Positions 1 to 8,020 of a DNA stretch of 64,000 bases are shown piece by piece. A program made the translations under genes and the position numbers. Under the pieces are notes generated by a model that was given only the letters and a program-made list of their open reading frames with translations, was not told where the DNA came from and ran no database searches. Each line of letters begins with the position of its first letter. The stretch's first letter is position 1. This DNA comes from Schaalia odontolytica (GTDB taxonomy: Bacteria; Actinomycetota; Actinomycetes; Actinomycetales; Actinomycetaceae): the NCBI RefSeq assembly GCF_002847525.1, contig NZ_PKKM01000012.1, forward strand, positions 1-64,000. Reading direction: 5' to 3'.

Positions 1-2
1 GG

Positions 3-341
3 ACGGTGTCGCAACCCCCATCATCGGAAGACCTCGACCTCTACCCGGCCACGACACGCCCAACCCCGCATACCACCCCCACACCCTCAATTATGAAGAG
101 CCAGATATGGGACTGCACCTCTACGCCAGATCAAATTAGCGGAACGTGCATTACATTCGACTTTTCCGAACAGAGTGGGTCAGCTATTCGCAAAGACAAT
201 GACGCGACTAAACCTGACTACTCCACGATCTCCTTTTCTTCGAAGAGTGATGAAGCTGTCGACCATTACGAAGGCACCATGCTGCTTGTAGCTGACGGAG
301 ATACATGGGTCGTCAAACACTTCTGGTCACATAAGGAATAG
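3..341 (+). CDS. 3' part of an unrecognised gene, cut by the window edge
   Basis: The reading frame is open from the first bases of the window and ends at a TAG stop at 339-341, so the true start may lie outside. A GTG at 6 could start a 111-residue protein, but no ribosome site can be judged. The visible product opens with a Ser/Pro/Thr-rich stretch (about residues 1-28) of the kind that follows a lipoprotein or membrane anchor. A small hydrophilic domain with two cysteines (about residues 36-47) follows. I do not recognise the family. Base composition is lower in G+C than the operon that follows. A perfect hairpin (474-511) lies downstream. Confidence 0.45.
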   Translation, partial: TVSQPPSSEDLDLYPATTRPTPHTTPTPSIMKSQIWDCTSTPDQISGTCITFDFSEQSGSAIRKDNDATKPDYSTISFSSKSDEAVDHYEGTMLLVADGDTWVVKHFWSHKE

Positions 342-473
342 AAATCCGCCAGATGCGGACATCTCCCCCGAAGGTTCTCTCCGACGACGATAGTTCCAAT
401 AACTCACTTTGCCCTCGGCGAGGACGACCCACGAGGCATCATGCAGCGCTCACACACGACCAGGTTCAACACA

Positions 474-511
474 CTGAGGCCCCAGCCCACCATCGTGGGC
501 TGGGGCCTCAG
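474..511. terminator. Perfect 17-bp hairpin, probable bidirectional terminator
   Basis: Arms 474-490 and 495-511 are exact reverse complements around the loop CATC. It lies between the plus-strand gene ending at 341 and the minus-strand operon ending at 597, where converging transcripts need a stop. There is no clear T-run, so the terminator role is inferred from position. A parS site begins 7 bp after it. Confidence 0.55.
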
Positions 512-517
512 CACAGA

Positions 518-533
518 TGTTTCACGTGAAACA
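518..533. other. parS: parS centromere site 1
   Basis: Exact 16-bp palindrome TGTTTCACGTGAAACA, the ParB-binding consensus conserved across bacteria. It lies in the intergenic space before the metal-transport operon and is the outermost of six exact copies left of oriC, about 21 kb from dnaN. ParB encoded at 13265-14551 is the expected ligand. Confidence 0.95.
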
Positions 534-596
534 ATCGCGGACAATCGGCGCGATCAGAAGCGAAACGGTGCTCGTATAGACGGGCCCGCCAGGACC

Positions 597-1511
597 TCAC
601 CCCCGCCTCTCGCGCAATGTGCGCGCGAGGAGGCCGTGCCTCGGCGCGAAAACCCAGGCGAGCACGAAGCACGCGGTGAGCACCAGGACAATCGTGGCGC
701 CCGTGGGCACGTCCAGCGCCCACGACAGGTACAGGCCCACCAGGCCTCCCGAAGCGCCGAGCACGGGCGACAGGATCATCATGGTGCCCAGGCGGTCGCA
801 CAGGAGCCGCGCGGTGGCCGCGGGGGTCACCAACAAAGCAAGCACCAGGACGTTGCCGATCGTCTGCACGGAGATCACGACGGCCAGGGCCACGGCGACA
901 TAAAGAGACAAGTCAGCCAGCAGCACGTGCACGCCCGCCGCACGGGCACTCTCGCGGTCCAGAGTCACTGCGACGATGGGTCGGTGCGCCAGGAACAGCA
1001 TGAGCAGCACAAACAACGCGCCAGCCAGCACCACGGGCACATCCGACGCCGGAATACCGGTGATCGACCCGAACAGGAAGTCCTGCAGGCTCCCCGCGTA
1101 CCCGGGCGCCCGCGCGATAATCGCGACGCCGAGCGCAAACGCACCCACGAAGAGCACGCCGATGACGGAGTCCTCCTTAAGCCTGCGGTTCTGCGCCAAC
1201 AGCGCCACGAGCACGGCGGTCACGACGCCCGCGAGGGCGCCGCCCAGCACCAGGGACCCGCCGCACACGAAGGCGATCGCCAGGCCGGGGAACACGGAGT
1301 GCGCGACCGCGTCGCCAATGAACGCCATGCCGCGCAGGACGACGTGCACACCGACGCTGCCGCACACGAGCGCGGCGACGACCGCGATCAGCAGCGCGCG
1401 CGGCAGGAAGGCCAGCGCGGGATTCGTCAGGTCACGGAAGAAGTCGTAGGGGCTCAGGAAGTCCGCCGCCGGGGCGAGGGCACGTCCGGCCGCGTGGATC
1501 ACGGTGCTCAT
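597..1511 (-). CDS. Anchored-repeat-type ABC transporter permease (ABC-3 metal family)
   Basis: 304-residue polytopic membrane protein with about eight hydrophobic segments, resembling ZnuB/MntB-type ABC-3 permeases that move zinc or manganese inward. The segment around RGMAFIGDAVAHSVFPG is the typical ABC-3 region that contacts the ATPase. The ATG at 1509-1511 overlaps the ATPase stop by four bases (ATGA), which fixes the start and implies translational coupling. It is the last gene of the five-gene minus-strand operon. Metal specificity cannot be read directly; the Zur/Fur-like box at 7264-7282 favours zinc. Confidence 0.88.
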   Translation of the reverse strand: MSTVIHAAGRALAPAADFLSPYDFFRDLTNPALAFLPRALLIAVVAALVCGSVGVHVVLRGMAFIGDAVAHSVFPGLAIAFVCGGSLVLGGALAGVVTAVLVALLAQNRRLKEDSVIGVLFVGAFALGVAIIARAPGYAGSLQDFLFGSITGIPASDVPVVLAGALFVLLMLFLAHRPIVAVTLDRESARAAGVHVLLADLSLYVAVALAVVISVQTIGNVLVLALLVTPAATARLLCDRLGTMMILSPVLGASGGLVGLYLSWALDVPTGATIVLVLTACFVLAWVFAPRHGLLARTLRERRG

Positions 1512-2227
1512 GCGCGCACTCCTAGGGCGTCGAGGATCGGGTTGTCGGGTCGCACGTCGAAGGCGCGGATCCACGGGTCGGCGTCCGCCAGCTCCTCGGG
1601 TCGCCCGGAGGCGACGATCGTGCGCCGCAGCAGGTACAGGCGGTCGCACCCGGCGCGGGCGCCGATGAGGTCGTGCGTGGTCATGAGGAGGGCCCGCCCG
1701 CCGTCCGCGAGGCTACGGAACAGGTCCATGAGCATCTCCTGCGTCGGCATGTCGAGGCCGGTGAAGGGCTCGTCGAGGAGCAGCACGGCGGGCCGGATCG
1801 CGAGGGCCCGGGCGACGAGGACGCGCTGGCGCTGGCCGCCGGACAGCTCGCCGATGGGACGCTTGGCGAGGTCGCGCATGCCCACGAGGGACAGGGCCTC
1901 CTCGACCGCACGGAAGTGCGGGGTCCGCGCGCGCCCGAGCAGCCCGCGCCGCACGGTGACGGCCTGCAGGACTGCGTCGCGCACGCTGATCGGGAAGTCC
2001 CACGCGAACTCGTGGCGCTGCGGCACGTAGCCGATCGCGCCGTCGGTCTCGACGCGCCCGCTGGAGGGGATGAGTCCCAGGATCGAGCGGATCAGCGTGG
2101 TCTTTCCGGCGCCGTTGGGTCCGATGAGGCCGACGAGCTCCCCAGCCTCGACCTCCAGGTCGACGCCCTCAAGGACGCTGCGCCCGCCCAGGGACGCGCC
2201 CAGTCCGGTGACGCGCAGCTGGCTCAC
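1508..2227 (-). CDS. Anchored-repeat-type ABC transporter ATP-binding subunit
   Basis: 239 residues, the normal size for a stand-alone metal-ABC ATPase. Visible motifs are Walker A GPNGAGKTT (about residue 36), the signature LSGGQRQRV, Walker B LLLDEPFTG, and the switch histidine in TTHDL. It powers uptake with the permease that follows and the binding protein at 3564-5252. The stop of the preceding gene (2224-2226) overlaps its ATG, so the three distal genes are translationally coupled. Best fit is the family of ATPases found with TIGR03769 surface proteins. Confidence 0.9.
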   Translation of the reverse strand: MSQLRVTGLGASLGGRSVLEGVDLEVEAGELVGLIGPNGAGKTTLIRSILGLIPSSGRVETDGAIGYVPQRHEFAWDFPISVRDAVLQAVTVRRGLLGRARTPHFRAVEEALSLVGMRDLAKRPIGELSGGQRQRVLVARALAIRPAVLLLDEPFTGLDMPTQEMLMDLFRSLADGGRALLMTTHDLIGARAGCDRLYLLRRTIVASGRPEELADADPWIRAFDVRPDNPILDALGVRA

Positions 2228-3315
2228 TGCTCCCCTCCCCGATCGACGAGGCCGGGGCCGCGCTCGCCCGAGCCCTCACCGCGGGCGGTGGGCAGGGGCG
2301 CGAGGATGGAGTCAGCCTCGGCGATGGCGGCGGCCTGTTCGGCTCGGCTGCGGCGCGAGCGCGCGACGACGAGGGCGCCGATCACGAGGAGCGACGCCGC
2401 GGCGACGGCGATGATCGCGAGGAAGGCCCAGTCGGGCAGCCCGCCCGACGCGGCACCCGAAGCAGAGGACGAACCGGCGGGGTTAGCGGACCCGGAAGCA
2501 GCGGGCGCAGCACCAGAGGAAGAAGCAGAGGAAGGGGCGGAAGCGCCATCAGCAGACGCCGCGGCGGGCGCGGCCATGGCCAGGGCCTCGGACGCGGAGG
2601 CGGCGTCACCGACGGCGAAGCGCAGGGTCGTGGAGGCGCTCACGGCCTCGCCGGCGGTGGTCGTGCCCAGGAAGGTCACGGTCGCCGTGTAGGTGCCGGG
2701 CGCGGAGAACGCCCAGTTGGCGTGCACGTGCGTGCCCGAGTCGATCCACACGTCGCCGGGCGCCGCGCCGGAGTCGGCGAGCAGGAGGGGCTTGCCGAAG
2801 GTGCCGGACTGCAGGAACAGCCACGCGCGGCCGGGGCCGCTCACGGGGCCGACGCGCATGGTGAGGCCACGGTCGATGGTGGCCGTGACGGCGGGGTCCT
2901 GCGTGTTCCAGCCGAGCCACACGACGCCCGGGTTCTGCGTCTGGGGAACGACGTACACGGGCTTGCCGGCGACATCGGCCAGGAAGGGGTAGTCGGCGGA
3001 GTCGGGCGCGGTCATGATGGCCGCATCATTGACCCGCAGGACGGTCTGGTTGGGGTCGCGCCACACGGCGCCGGTCTCGGCGTCGTGGCGCAGTCCTGCC
3101 CGCCACTGTCCGTCGATCAGTCGGGGGCCGAGGTCGACATGCCCGACGCTGATCTCGCTGGCCTCATTCGACCACTCCTCGTGCGCGGCGACGCTCTGCG
3201 CGAGGTCGGGGTCGGGACTCGGGTCAGCAAAGGAAGAGGGCGCACCCACGATGACGAGGAAAACCGACACAAGCAGAGCGCACAGCGACATGCCGAGACG
3301 GGGGATTTGCACCAT
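2224..3315 (-). CDS. Membrane-anchored surface protein with a TIGR03769-type domain
   Basis: 363 residues from the ATG at 3313-3315. A signal peptide (hydrophobic core SLCALLVSVFLVIVG, cleavage near SSFA) leads into one domain of the actinobacterial surface-anchored type. The domain shows VDLGPRLIDGQWRAGLRHD and the hallmark HVHANWAFSAPGTYTATV. An Ala/Ser-rich linker, a C-terminal membrane helix and an Arg-rich cytoplasmic tail follow. It has no sortase motif, so it should be membrane-held, unlike the LATTG protein at 5249. The likely role is metal capture or relay to the ABC importer; the ligand is unknown. No good ribosome site precedes the ATG. An internal ATG seven codons on is possible, and the start codon sits inside an intergenic inverted repeat. 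Confidence 0.8.
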   Translation of the reverse strand: MVQIPRLGMSLCALLVSVFLVIVGAPSSFADPSPDPDLAQSVAAHEEWSNEASEISVGHVDLGPRLIDGQWRAGLRHDAETGAVWRDPNQTVLRVNDAAIMTAPDSADYPFLADVAGKPVYVVPQTQNPGVVWLGWNTQDPAVTATIDRGLTMRVGPVSGPGRAWLFLQSGTFGKPLLLADSGAAPGDVWIDSGTHVHANWAFSAPGTYTATVTFLGTTTAGEAVSASTTLRFAVGDAASASEALAMAAPAAASADGASAPSSASSSGAAPAASGSANPAGSSSASGAASGGLPDWAFLAIIAVAAASLLVIGALVVARSRRSRAEQAAAIAEADSILAPLPTARGEGSGERGPGLVDRGGEQ

Positions 3316-3365
3316 TAGAGCCGCGACACGCCGACGACACGCCGTAGGGATGCTTCTAATGCTGC
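3309..3365. repeat. Imperfect inverted repeat overlapping the start of the membrane-anchored protein
   Basis: The arms around CCATTAGAG (3309-3322) and CTTCTAATG (3352-3365) pair at 11 of 14 positions and enclose two CGACACGCCG-like repeats. Read on the minus strand, the motif GGCGTGTC and GCAGCATTAG recur near 31840-31880 and partly near 43060-43090, so this is part of a dispersed family rather than gene-specific DNA. Confidence 0.5.
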
Positions 3366-3371
3366 CATTCC

Positions 3372-3473
3372 CCCCGGGGGCGGCGGCAAGGCCTGGCCGG
3401 GCTTCGAGATCGACCACTCCGAGCGAAGCTCGCGTGTGGCGATCTCGCGGGCGGGCCGCCGCCACCGGGGCGA
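3372..3473 (-). repeat. 102-bp fold-back element, copy 1
   Basis: On the minus strand it aligns without gaps to the elements at 31625, 42590 and 62808, with core GCGAGCTTCGCTCGG at the same offset and tail GAAGCCCGGCCAGGCC. The ends 3372-3387 and 3455-3470 pair with one mismatch. An inner stem GAGATCG/CGATCTC and a GAGC-TTC-GCTC hairpin are also present. It lies inside the metal operon, between the binding-protein gene and the membrane-anchored protein, in a 248-bp gap (3316-3563) without a gene. Confidence 0.8.
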
Positions 3474-3563
3474 AGAGCCGGCGGCCGCCCTGGCAGGCAA
3501 AGAGCCGACGGCCAGGCAAGCAGGCCGCACGGCGGTCGGCAGTCGGGCGAGAAGAGAAGGATT

Positions 3564-5252
3564 TCATGGCATCTCCTTGCCGCCCAGGCAGCGTGCCAGT
3601 GAGCGGGCGTTGTGTTCCATCATGTCGATGTAGGTGGGTGCTTGGTCGTCGAGGGTGTCGCCGTACAGGGGGCAGATGTCCACGCCCGCGTCGGTTGCGG
3701 CGGTGCGCAGGGTGGAGCGGGTGCGCGCCAGGTTGGGTTCGAGGAACACCGCGGGGATCGAGGAGTCGGACAGGGTGGCCTGGAGTTTGATGCGGTCGGC
3801 GATGGAGGGTTCGACGCTGGGGTTGGGCGCGACGAATCCGGCGACGGTGAGCCCGTAGGCGTTCGCCAGGTACGCGTACGCGTCGTTGGTGGTGACGAGT
3901 TTGCGGCGCTCCTCGGGGATGGACGCGATGGTCGAGGCGACGGTGGCGTCGAGCTCGTCGAGGCGCGTCAGGTAGGCGGCCGCGTTGGCCCGGTAAGTGG
4001 CCTCGCCGTCGGGGTCAACGGAGATCAGCGAGTCACGAATGACGCGCACGTACGCCTGGGCGTTGTGGACGTCGTGCCACAGGTGGGGGTCGATGTCGCC
4101 GTGGACGTGCTTGCCGAGGACGGCCTGGGGCAGCATGTAGACGTTCGCGCCGGGCTCGCCGATGAAGCGGAACGAGGCCTCCCCGGGGATCGTCGTGAGT
4201 GCGCGGGTGGGCACTTCGATGACGACCTGGTCGAGGTCGGTGCATTCCATGGTCGAGGCGACGGCCGCCGCCGCGCTGGATGCGCCCACGCAGGGGGCCG
4301 AGGCCTCGTCCCCGCTGAGTGCTCCGGCGTCGGAGGCGAGCTCGACGCGCTTGGTGGTGAGGTTGACGGTGATGTCGGCGTGGCCGGCCGAGAGGACGCG
4401 GCGGCCTTCTGCGGCGGCGATGTCCTCGGGCGGGGTGCCGACGGCGAAGACGGCGGTGCCTTCCCCGACGCTGACCGGTGTCGCGCCGGGGGTGGTGCGC
4501 AGGTTGGCGCGGAAGTGGACGCGGTACACGCCGGGGGCGGTGAACGCCCAGCTCATGTGCTGGTGGGCGTCGGCGGGCAGCTGCGCGGTGTCGGTGTCGT
4601 ATCCGCCTGCGGCGTTGAAGCCGTCCGAGGTCGCGAAGGCGATCTCGGGTTGCCCGAACGACGTGGTGAGGTAGGCGGCGGCCTGGCCGGGCCCGTCGAC
4701 GCCCGTGGTCGTCAGGTCGATCTGCGAGGCGCGGGTGGCCCCCATGTCGGCGCCGTCGCCCCACACGCGCATGCCGAGCCACGGGGTGTCGAGCGCGCGG
4801 TCTTCGACGAGGGGGAGGATGGTCGCACCGTTCTTGGCGGCCTCCTCGGCGACGGAGACGGAGCGCGAGCCGACGGGCAGGTTGGAGTCGAGGGCGCGGA
4901 TGAGGGCGTGCTCCTCGAGCATGAGGTAGTTGGAGAAGGCAACGTCCGCGTAGGCGACGTCGCGCACGGTGCGCAGGGAGGGCTCCCACGAGTGCGGGTC
5001 CGCCCCGTCGGGCACCATCTGTGTGACGTGGACGCGGTCTCCGGCGACGTTACGTACGAGGTCGGCGAGGATGCCGGTCGTGGCGACGACGCGCAGTTCA
5101 CCGTCGCTCGCGGGGTCGGCCGCGGGCGCGCAGCCGGCCAGGGTCGCCGTGAGCGCTAACGTCGAGGCAGCGAGCACACACCCACTCCCCCGCCACCCAC
5201 GAAAGGGGAGGCGGGGGATGAAGGAGAGTCGGCCTCGTGAATGAGGGGTCAC
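3564..5252 (-). CDS. Anchored-repeat-type ABC transporter substrate-binding lipoprotein with an inserted domain
   Basis: 562 residues, nearly twice the usual ZnuA/TroA length. The GTG at 5250-5252 overlaps the upstream stop (GTGA). Lipobox TLAGC puts the lipidated Cys near residue 41. A TroA-like N-lobe (ELRVVATTGILADLV, then DGADPHSWEPS with a candidate metal His near 87) is interrupted at about residues 145-375. The insert contains a TIGR03769-like domain (HQHMSWAFTAPGVYRV). The C-lobe resumes at GKHVHGDIDPHLWHDVHNA and ends with LYGDTLDD. The position where ZnuA relatives have His (HDAxxYF) reads TNDAYAYLA. Function: capture of Zn or Mn outside the membrane and delivery to the permease. 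Confidence 0.88.
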   Translation of the reverse strand: MTPHSRGRLSFIPRLPFRGWRGSGCVLAASTLALTATLAGCAPAADPASDGELRVVATTGILADLVRNVAGDRVHVTQMVPDGADPHSWEPSLRTVRDVAYADVAFSNYLMLEEHALIRALDSNLPVGSRSVSVAEEAAKNGATILPLVEDRALDTPWLGMRVWGDGADMGATRASQIDLTTTGVDGPGQAAAYLTTSFGQPEIAFATSDGFNAAGGYDTDTAQLPADAHQHMSWAFTAPGVYRVHFRANLRTTPGATPVSVGEGTAVFAVGTPPEDIAAAEGRRVLSAGHADITVNLTTKRVELASDAGALSGDEASAPCVGASSAAAAVASTMECTDLDQVVIEVPTRALTTIPGEASFRFIGEPGANVYMLPQAVLGKHVHGDIDPHLWHDVHNAQAYVRVIRDSLISVDPDGEATYRANAAAYLTRLDELDATVASTIASIPEERRKLVTTNDAYAYLANAYGLTVAGFVAPNPSVEPSIADRIKLQATLSDSSIPAVFLEPNLARTRSTLRTAATDAGVDICPLYGDTLDDQAPTYIDMMEHNARSLARCLGGKEMP

Positions 5253-7228
5253 AGCGCCCGGCGCAGGTTGCGGCGACGTCCGATCGCACCCACCCACACG
5301 CAGGCCGCGCCCGTGAGCGCCCACGTGAGGGAGACGACGGTCAGGGGGATGGTGTCGGCGCCGGTGGTGGCCAGGGAGAGGTCGCACTCCTTGCCGGAGG
5401 CGGTGCGGCCGACGACCTGGGAGACCATGGGTCGCCCGCTCGGGCCGGTCGCACCGGTGGCGGTGAGGTCGCCGCCCGAGCCGAAACCGCTGCCCGCGAG
5501 CGCCGCGCCGTTGGGGGTAACACGCATGGTGATGGTCAGCGTGTAGGTGCCGGGGGCGGTGAACACCCAGTTCTGGTGGGCGTGCGTGTTGGCGCCGAGC
5601 GTGTAGCCGGTGCCGGGGCCGTCGAAGACGTGCTCGCCGACACCGGAGCCGAGCGCGCCCGCGTTAAAGACGGCGACGCGTCCGGGGCCTTCGACGGCGT
5701 CGAGGGTGAACTGGACGGGGCCAGTGGTGCCGGTGACGATCTCTTCGCGCTGGGAGTTCAGGCCCAGCCACGGCACGCCCGCGATCTGGGTGGAGGGGAT
5801 CAGCCAGACGCTGGAGCCGGGGGTGGCGACGAAGCCAAGGTCGGCGGGCGCGGTGATGCGCGCGGCGTCACCGAGGGCGAAGGTCAGGGACGAGGGGTCA
5901 ACCCACTGGGCGGGCTGGCTGCGGTCGTCCTTGACGCGGGCGACGAGGGTGCCGTTTTCGATGGCGGGGCCCAGGTCGAAGTGGCCGTCGGTGGCGTTGC
6001 CGGAGGCGCCGTCGCCGACGCTCACGGTCAGGGTCGTGCGCGCGGTGTTCGCGGGGGCGCTGTTCGAGGCCAGGGTGGCGGCCTCGGCCTCGGTGGCCTC
6101 GCGGGTGATGCGGGTGGCGACGCAGCGCTCACCGCCGGTCGTGCCCGAGGTGGTGTGCGTGCCCGAGGCGGGGGCGGGATTCGCGCCGGTCGTCGTGCCG
6201 GTGGTGCCGGTCGTTCCCGAGGAAGGGGCGGGGGCCGGGGCGCTGGGCGCACCCGTGGTGCCGTTGTCGGCCTGGTCCTGGGCGGGCTGGTTGTTCGTGG
6301 AGCTCACGGAGCCGGGGCCCACGCCGGGGGCGGGGGCGGGCTGGGCCTGGTCGGTCGAGGGGGCCGATCCGGACTCGGCGAGGCACGAGGCCTCGTCGGC
6401 GACGTCGATCGTGTAGGTGTGGGCCGCGGACTGGGCGTTGGCGGCGCCGGTGTTCCCGGGGGTCCACGCGCTGGCCTGGACGGTCAGCGTGTAGCGGCCG
6501 GCGCGCGTGAAGAGCCAGTTGACGTGCTTGTGGGCGGCGTAGGGCTGGTCGATGTCGTCGCCCTCGGGGGCCAGGTCGAAGCTGCCGTCATTGGTGACGG
6601 CCTTGGTGCCCTCGGTGAAGCTGGAGGTGAAGGCGTAGATGCGGCCGTTCTCCGGGCCCGTGTAGGAGATGTGGAAGCGCGCGGCATTGTAGCCGCCGGC
6701 CGTGATGCCCAGGGTGTCCCAGCCGGGCCACAGCACGGTGGCCTGGTTATCGCCCGACTGGCCGAGCAGGTACGCGGTGGCGGGAGCGCCGGTCGCCTGG
6801 CTGACGGAGCCAGGGATCTGGGTCAGGGTGGACTTGTTGACGGCGAGAAGCGTCTGCTCGGGCTCGCGCATGACACCGGAGCCGGTGGCGTCCTCTTTAA
6901 TACGGAGGGTCAGGTTGCCGGACGCGTCGGAAGTGAGGTCGAAGATGTCGGCGTGGCCGCGATCCAGGGTGGCCGTGGTGCCGGCGGGGGCGGTGCGCAT
7001 CACGGCGCAGGCGGTCGCGTCGGCCTCGGACGAGGCCGTGGCTGCGTTCGCGGTGTCGGCCTCGGCGGTGGTGGCCTCCTCTGTCGTTACCGCGTCCGCG
7101 GTGTCGGCGGTGGCCTCGTCGGCGGCGTGTGCCGCTCCGGGCACGAGGAAGGAGGTGGCCGCGAGGGCCATGGCGGCGAAAGCCCGGGCAGCTGCGCGGC
7201 CCGGGTTCCGGTACTTCGTGGGGTTCAT
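5249..7228 (-). CDS. Sortase-anchored surface protein with two TIGR03769-type domains
   Basis: 659 residues and first gene of the operon. A signal peptide ends near GAAHA (about residue 35). Two related domains follow, marked by AAHKHVNWLFTRAGRYTLTV (about 245-265) and ANTHAHQNWVFTAPGTYTL (about 540-560). They are joined by a Thr/Gly/Pro/Ala-rich linker (about 290-370). The C-terminus is a sorting signal: LATTG, a hydrophobic helix, then RRR. LAxTG motifs are typical substrates of class E sortases in actinobacteria. It should be covalently attached to peptidoglycan and pass metal to the lipoprotein encoded next; ligand and mechanism are inferred from context. The Zur/Fur-like operator lies 36 bp upstream of the start. 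Confidence 0.88.
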   Translation of the reverse strand: MNPTKYRNPGRAAARAFAAMALAATSFLVPGAAHAADEATADTADAVTTEEATTAEADTANAATASSEADATACAVMRTAPAGTTATLDRGHADIFDLTSDASGNLTLRIKEDATGSGVMREPEQTLLAVNKSTLTQIPGSVSQATGAPATAYLLGQSGDNQATVLWPGWDTLGITAGGYNAARFHISYTGPENGRIYAFTSSFTEGTKAVTNDGSFDLAPEGDDIDQPYAAHKHVNWLFTRAGRYTLTVQASAWTPGNTGAANAQSAAHTYTIDVADEASCLAESGSAPSTDQAQPAPAPGVGPGSVSSTNNQPAQDQADNGTTGAPSAPAPAPSSGTTGTTGTTTGANPAPASGTHTTSGTTGGERCVATRITREATEAEAATLASNSAPANTARTTLTVSVGDGASGNATDGHFDLGPAIENGTLVARVKDDRSQPAQWVDPSSLTFALGDAARITAPADLGFVATPGSSVWLIPSTQIAGVPWLGLNSQREEIVTGTTGPVQFTLDAVEGPGRVAVFNAGALGSGVGEHVFDGPGTGYTLGANTHAHQNWVFTAPGTYTLTITMRVTPNGAALAGSGFGSGGDLTATGATGPSGRPMVSQVVGRTASGKECDLSLATTGADTIPLTVVSLTWALTGAACVWVGAIGRRRNLRRAL

Positions 7229-7263
7229 GAGGGGGTCCTCTAGGTGCTTCGCACGTGAATATG

Positions 7264-7282
7264 AATGAGAATCGTTATCATT
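7264..7282. promoter_or_regulatory. Zur/Fur-family operator for the metal operon
   Basis: AATGAGAATCGTTATCATT is an imperfect 19-bp palindrome of the form TGAnAAnnnTTnTCA, matching Zur and Fur-family boxes. It lies 36 bp before the first gene of the anchored-repeat ABC operon, where a bound repressor would block the promoter when metal is plentiful. The Fur-family member cannot be told from sequence. The ZnuABC-like cargo makes Zur the likeliest. Confidence 0.8.
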
Positions 7283-7387
7283 CTATGCCCGTGGCCCCAG
7301 CCGCGCAAAGTTCTACGACCCGAAACATTCGATAGCGACCCAAATACTCATGGAGCACCGCTCCCCCAGGGCAATACCCCTCCCCTA

Positions 7388-7501
7388 AATTTCGCATGCA
7401 ATTCCCCCGCACCTCTTTCAAACTTTGAATTCATATCGTTGGAATTCCGAGGTTTTCTCCCCATTGTCGATTTGTCTGACCACCGAATTGCATGCGAAAT
7501 T
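7388..7501. repeat. 114-bp terminal-inverted-repeat element, copy 1
   Basis: Ends AATTTCGCATGCAATTC (7388-7404) and GAATTGCATGCGAAATT (7485-7501) are exact reverse complements. The interior shares CTTTCAAAC, GAATT, GTTGG, ATTCC and GTTTTC in order with the copy at 62968. No coding potential. The rest of the gap from 7229 to 7840 shows no gene I can support. Confidence 0.8.
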
Positions 7502-7854
7502 GGTAATGAAGGGCTGAAGGGGCGATCCCAGAGCCTCGCCAGGAATCACGCAGATCCCGAAGCCCACGCTCCCACTCCCCCACCTCATTACCTGTCCCCA
7601 TGCCCCTGGCAGGCCAGGGCCGCACACACTGGCGTTTTATGAACCTGCACGAACCAACATAAAAATTTCTGAAATTTCGTGATCTGCAGACGAGCGCAGT
7701 CTATCCAACAGACGAATTGTGACGGCGTGCGCACGTTTGTGCAGGTGGTGTGCACGTAGCCACTTTGCTTTGCAATTGCTTGGTTTTTGATGCGATCTAA
7801 ATTACTGGCCGAACGGTTGATTGGGCGTTTTGGGAGGGATAAACTATAACCATC

Positions 7855-7900
7855 AAGCGCCTGACAGAGCTGCCAAGCTGGTCTGGCGCTTTTCTTGTTT
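7855..7900 (+). terminator. Leader hairpin with T-run upstream of the 32-residue peptide gene
   Basis: AAGCGCC (7855-7861) pairs with GGCGCTT (7885-7891), followed by a T-rich run to 7900. It sits about 120 bp ahead of the small gene at 8021, after a possible promoter (TTGATT, 17 bp, TAAACT near 7817-7845). It could be an attenuator in a long leader or the terminator of an unrecognised upstream RNA. Confidence 0.45.
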
Positions 7901-8020
7901 GAAACGCAGGGTCGCGCTGACGCTACCCGCGTTGGCACACTCCTCGTTACAGACCGGGTGATCCTCGGCCTCGTCAAGCAGGGAATCAACACACAATACG
8001 ATCCCACAAGGAGTTCACTC

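Noticed and set aside
441..2030. A 529-codon plus-strand frame across the permease and ATPase
   Set aside because: The opposite strand has clear ABC motifs and coupled starts; this translation is Arg/His/Gln-rich noise and reads through a terminator hairpin and a parS site.
3316..3567. Longer start for the membrane-anchored surface protein
   Set aside because: The added 84 residues are translated from the 102-bp repeat and would bury the signal peptide in the interior.
5237..7243. A 668-codon plus-strand frame opposite the LATTG surface protein
   Set aside because: Gly/Ala/Arg-rich shadow of a gene with signal peptide, repeated domains and sortase signal.
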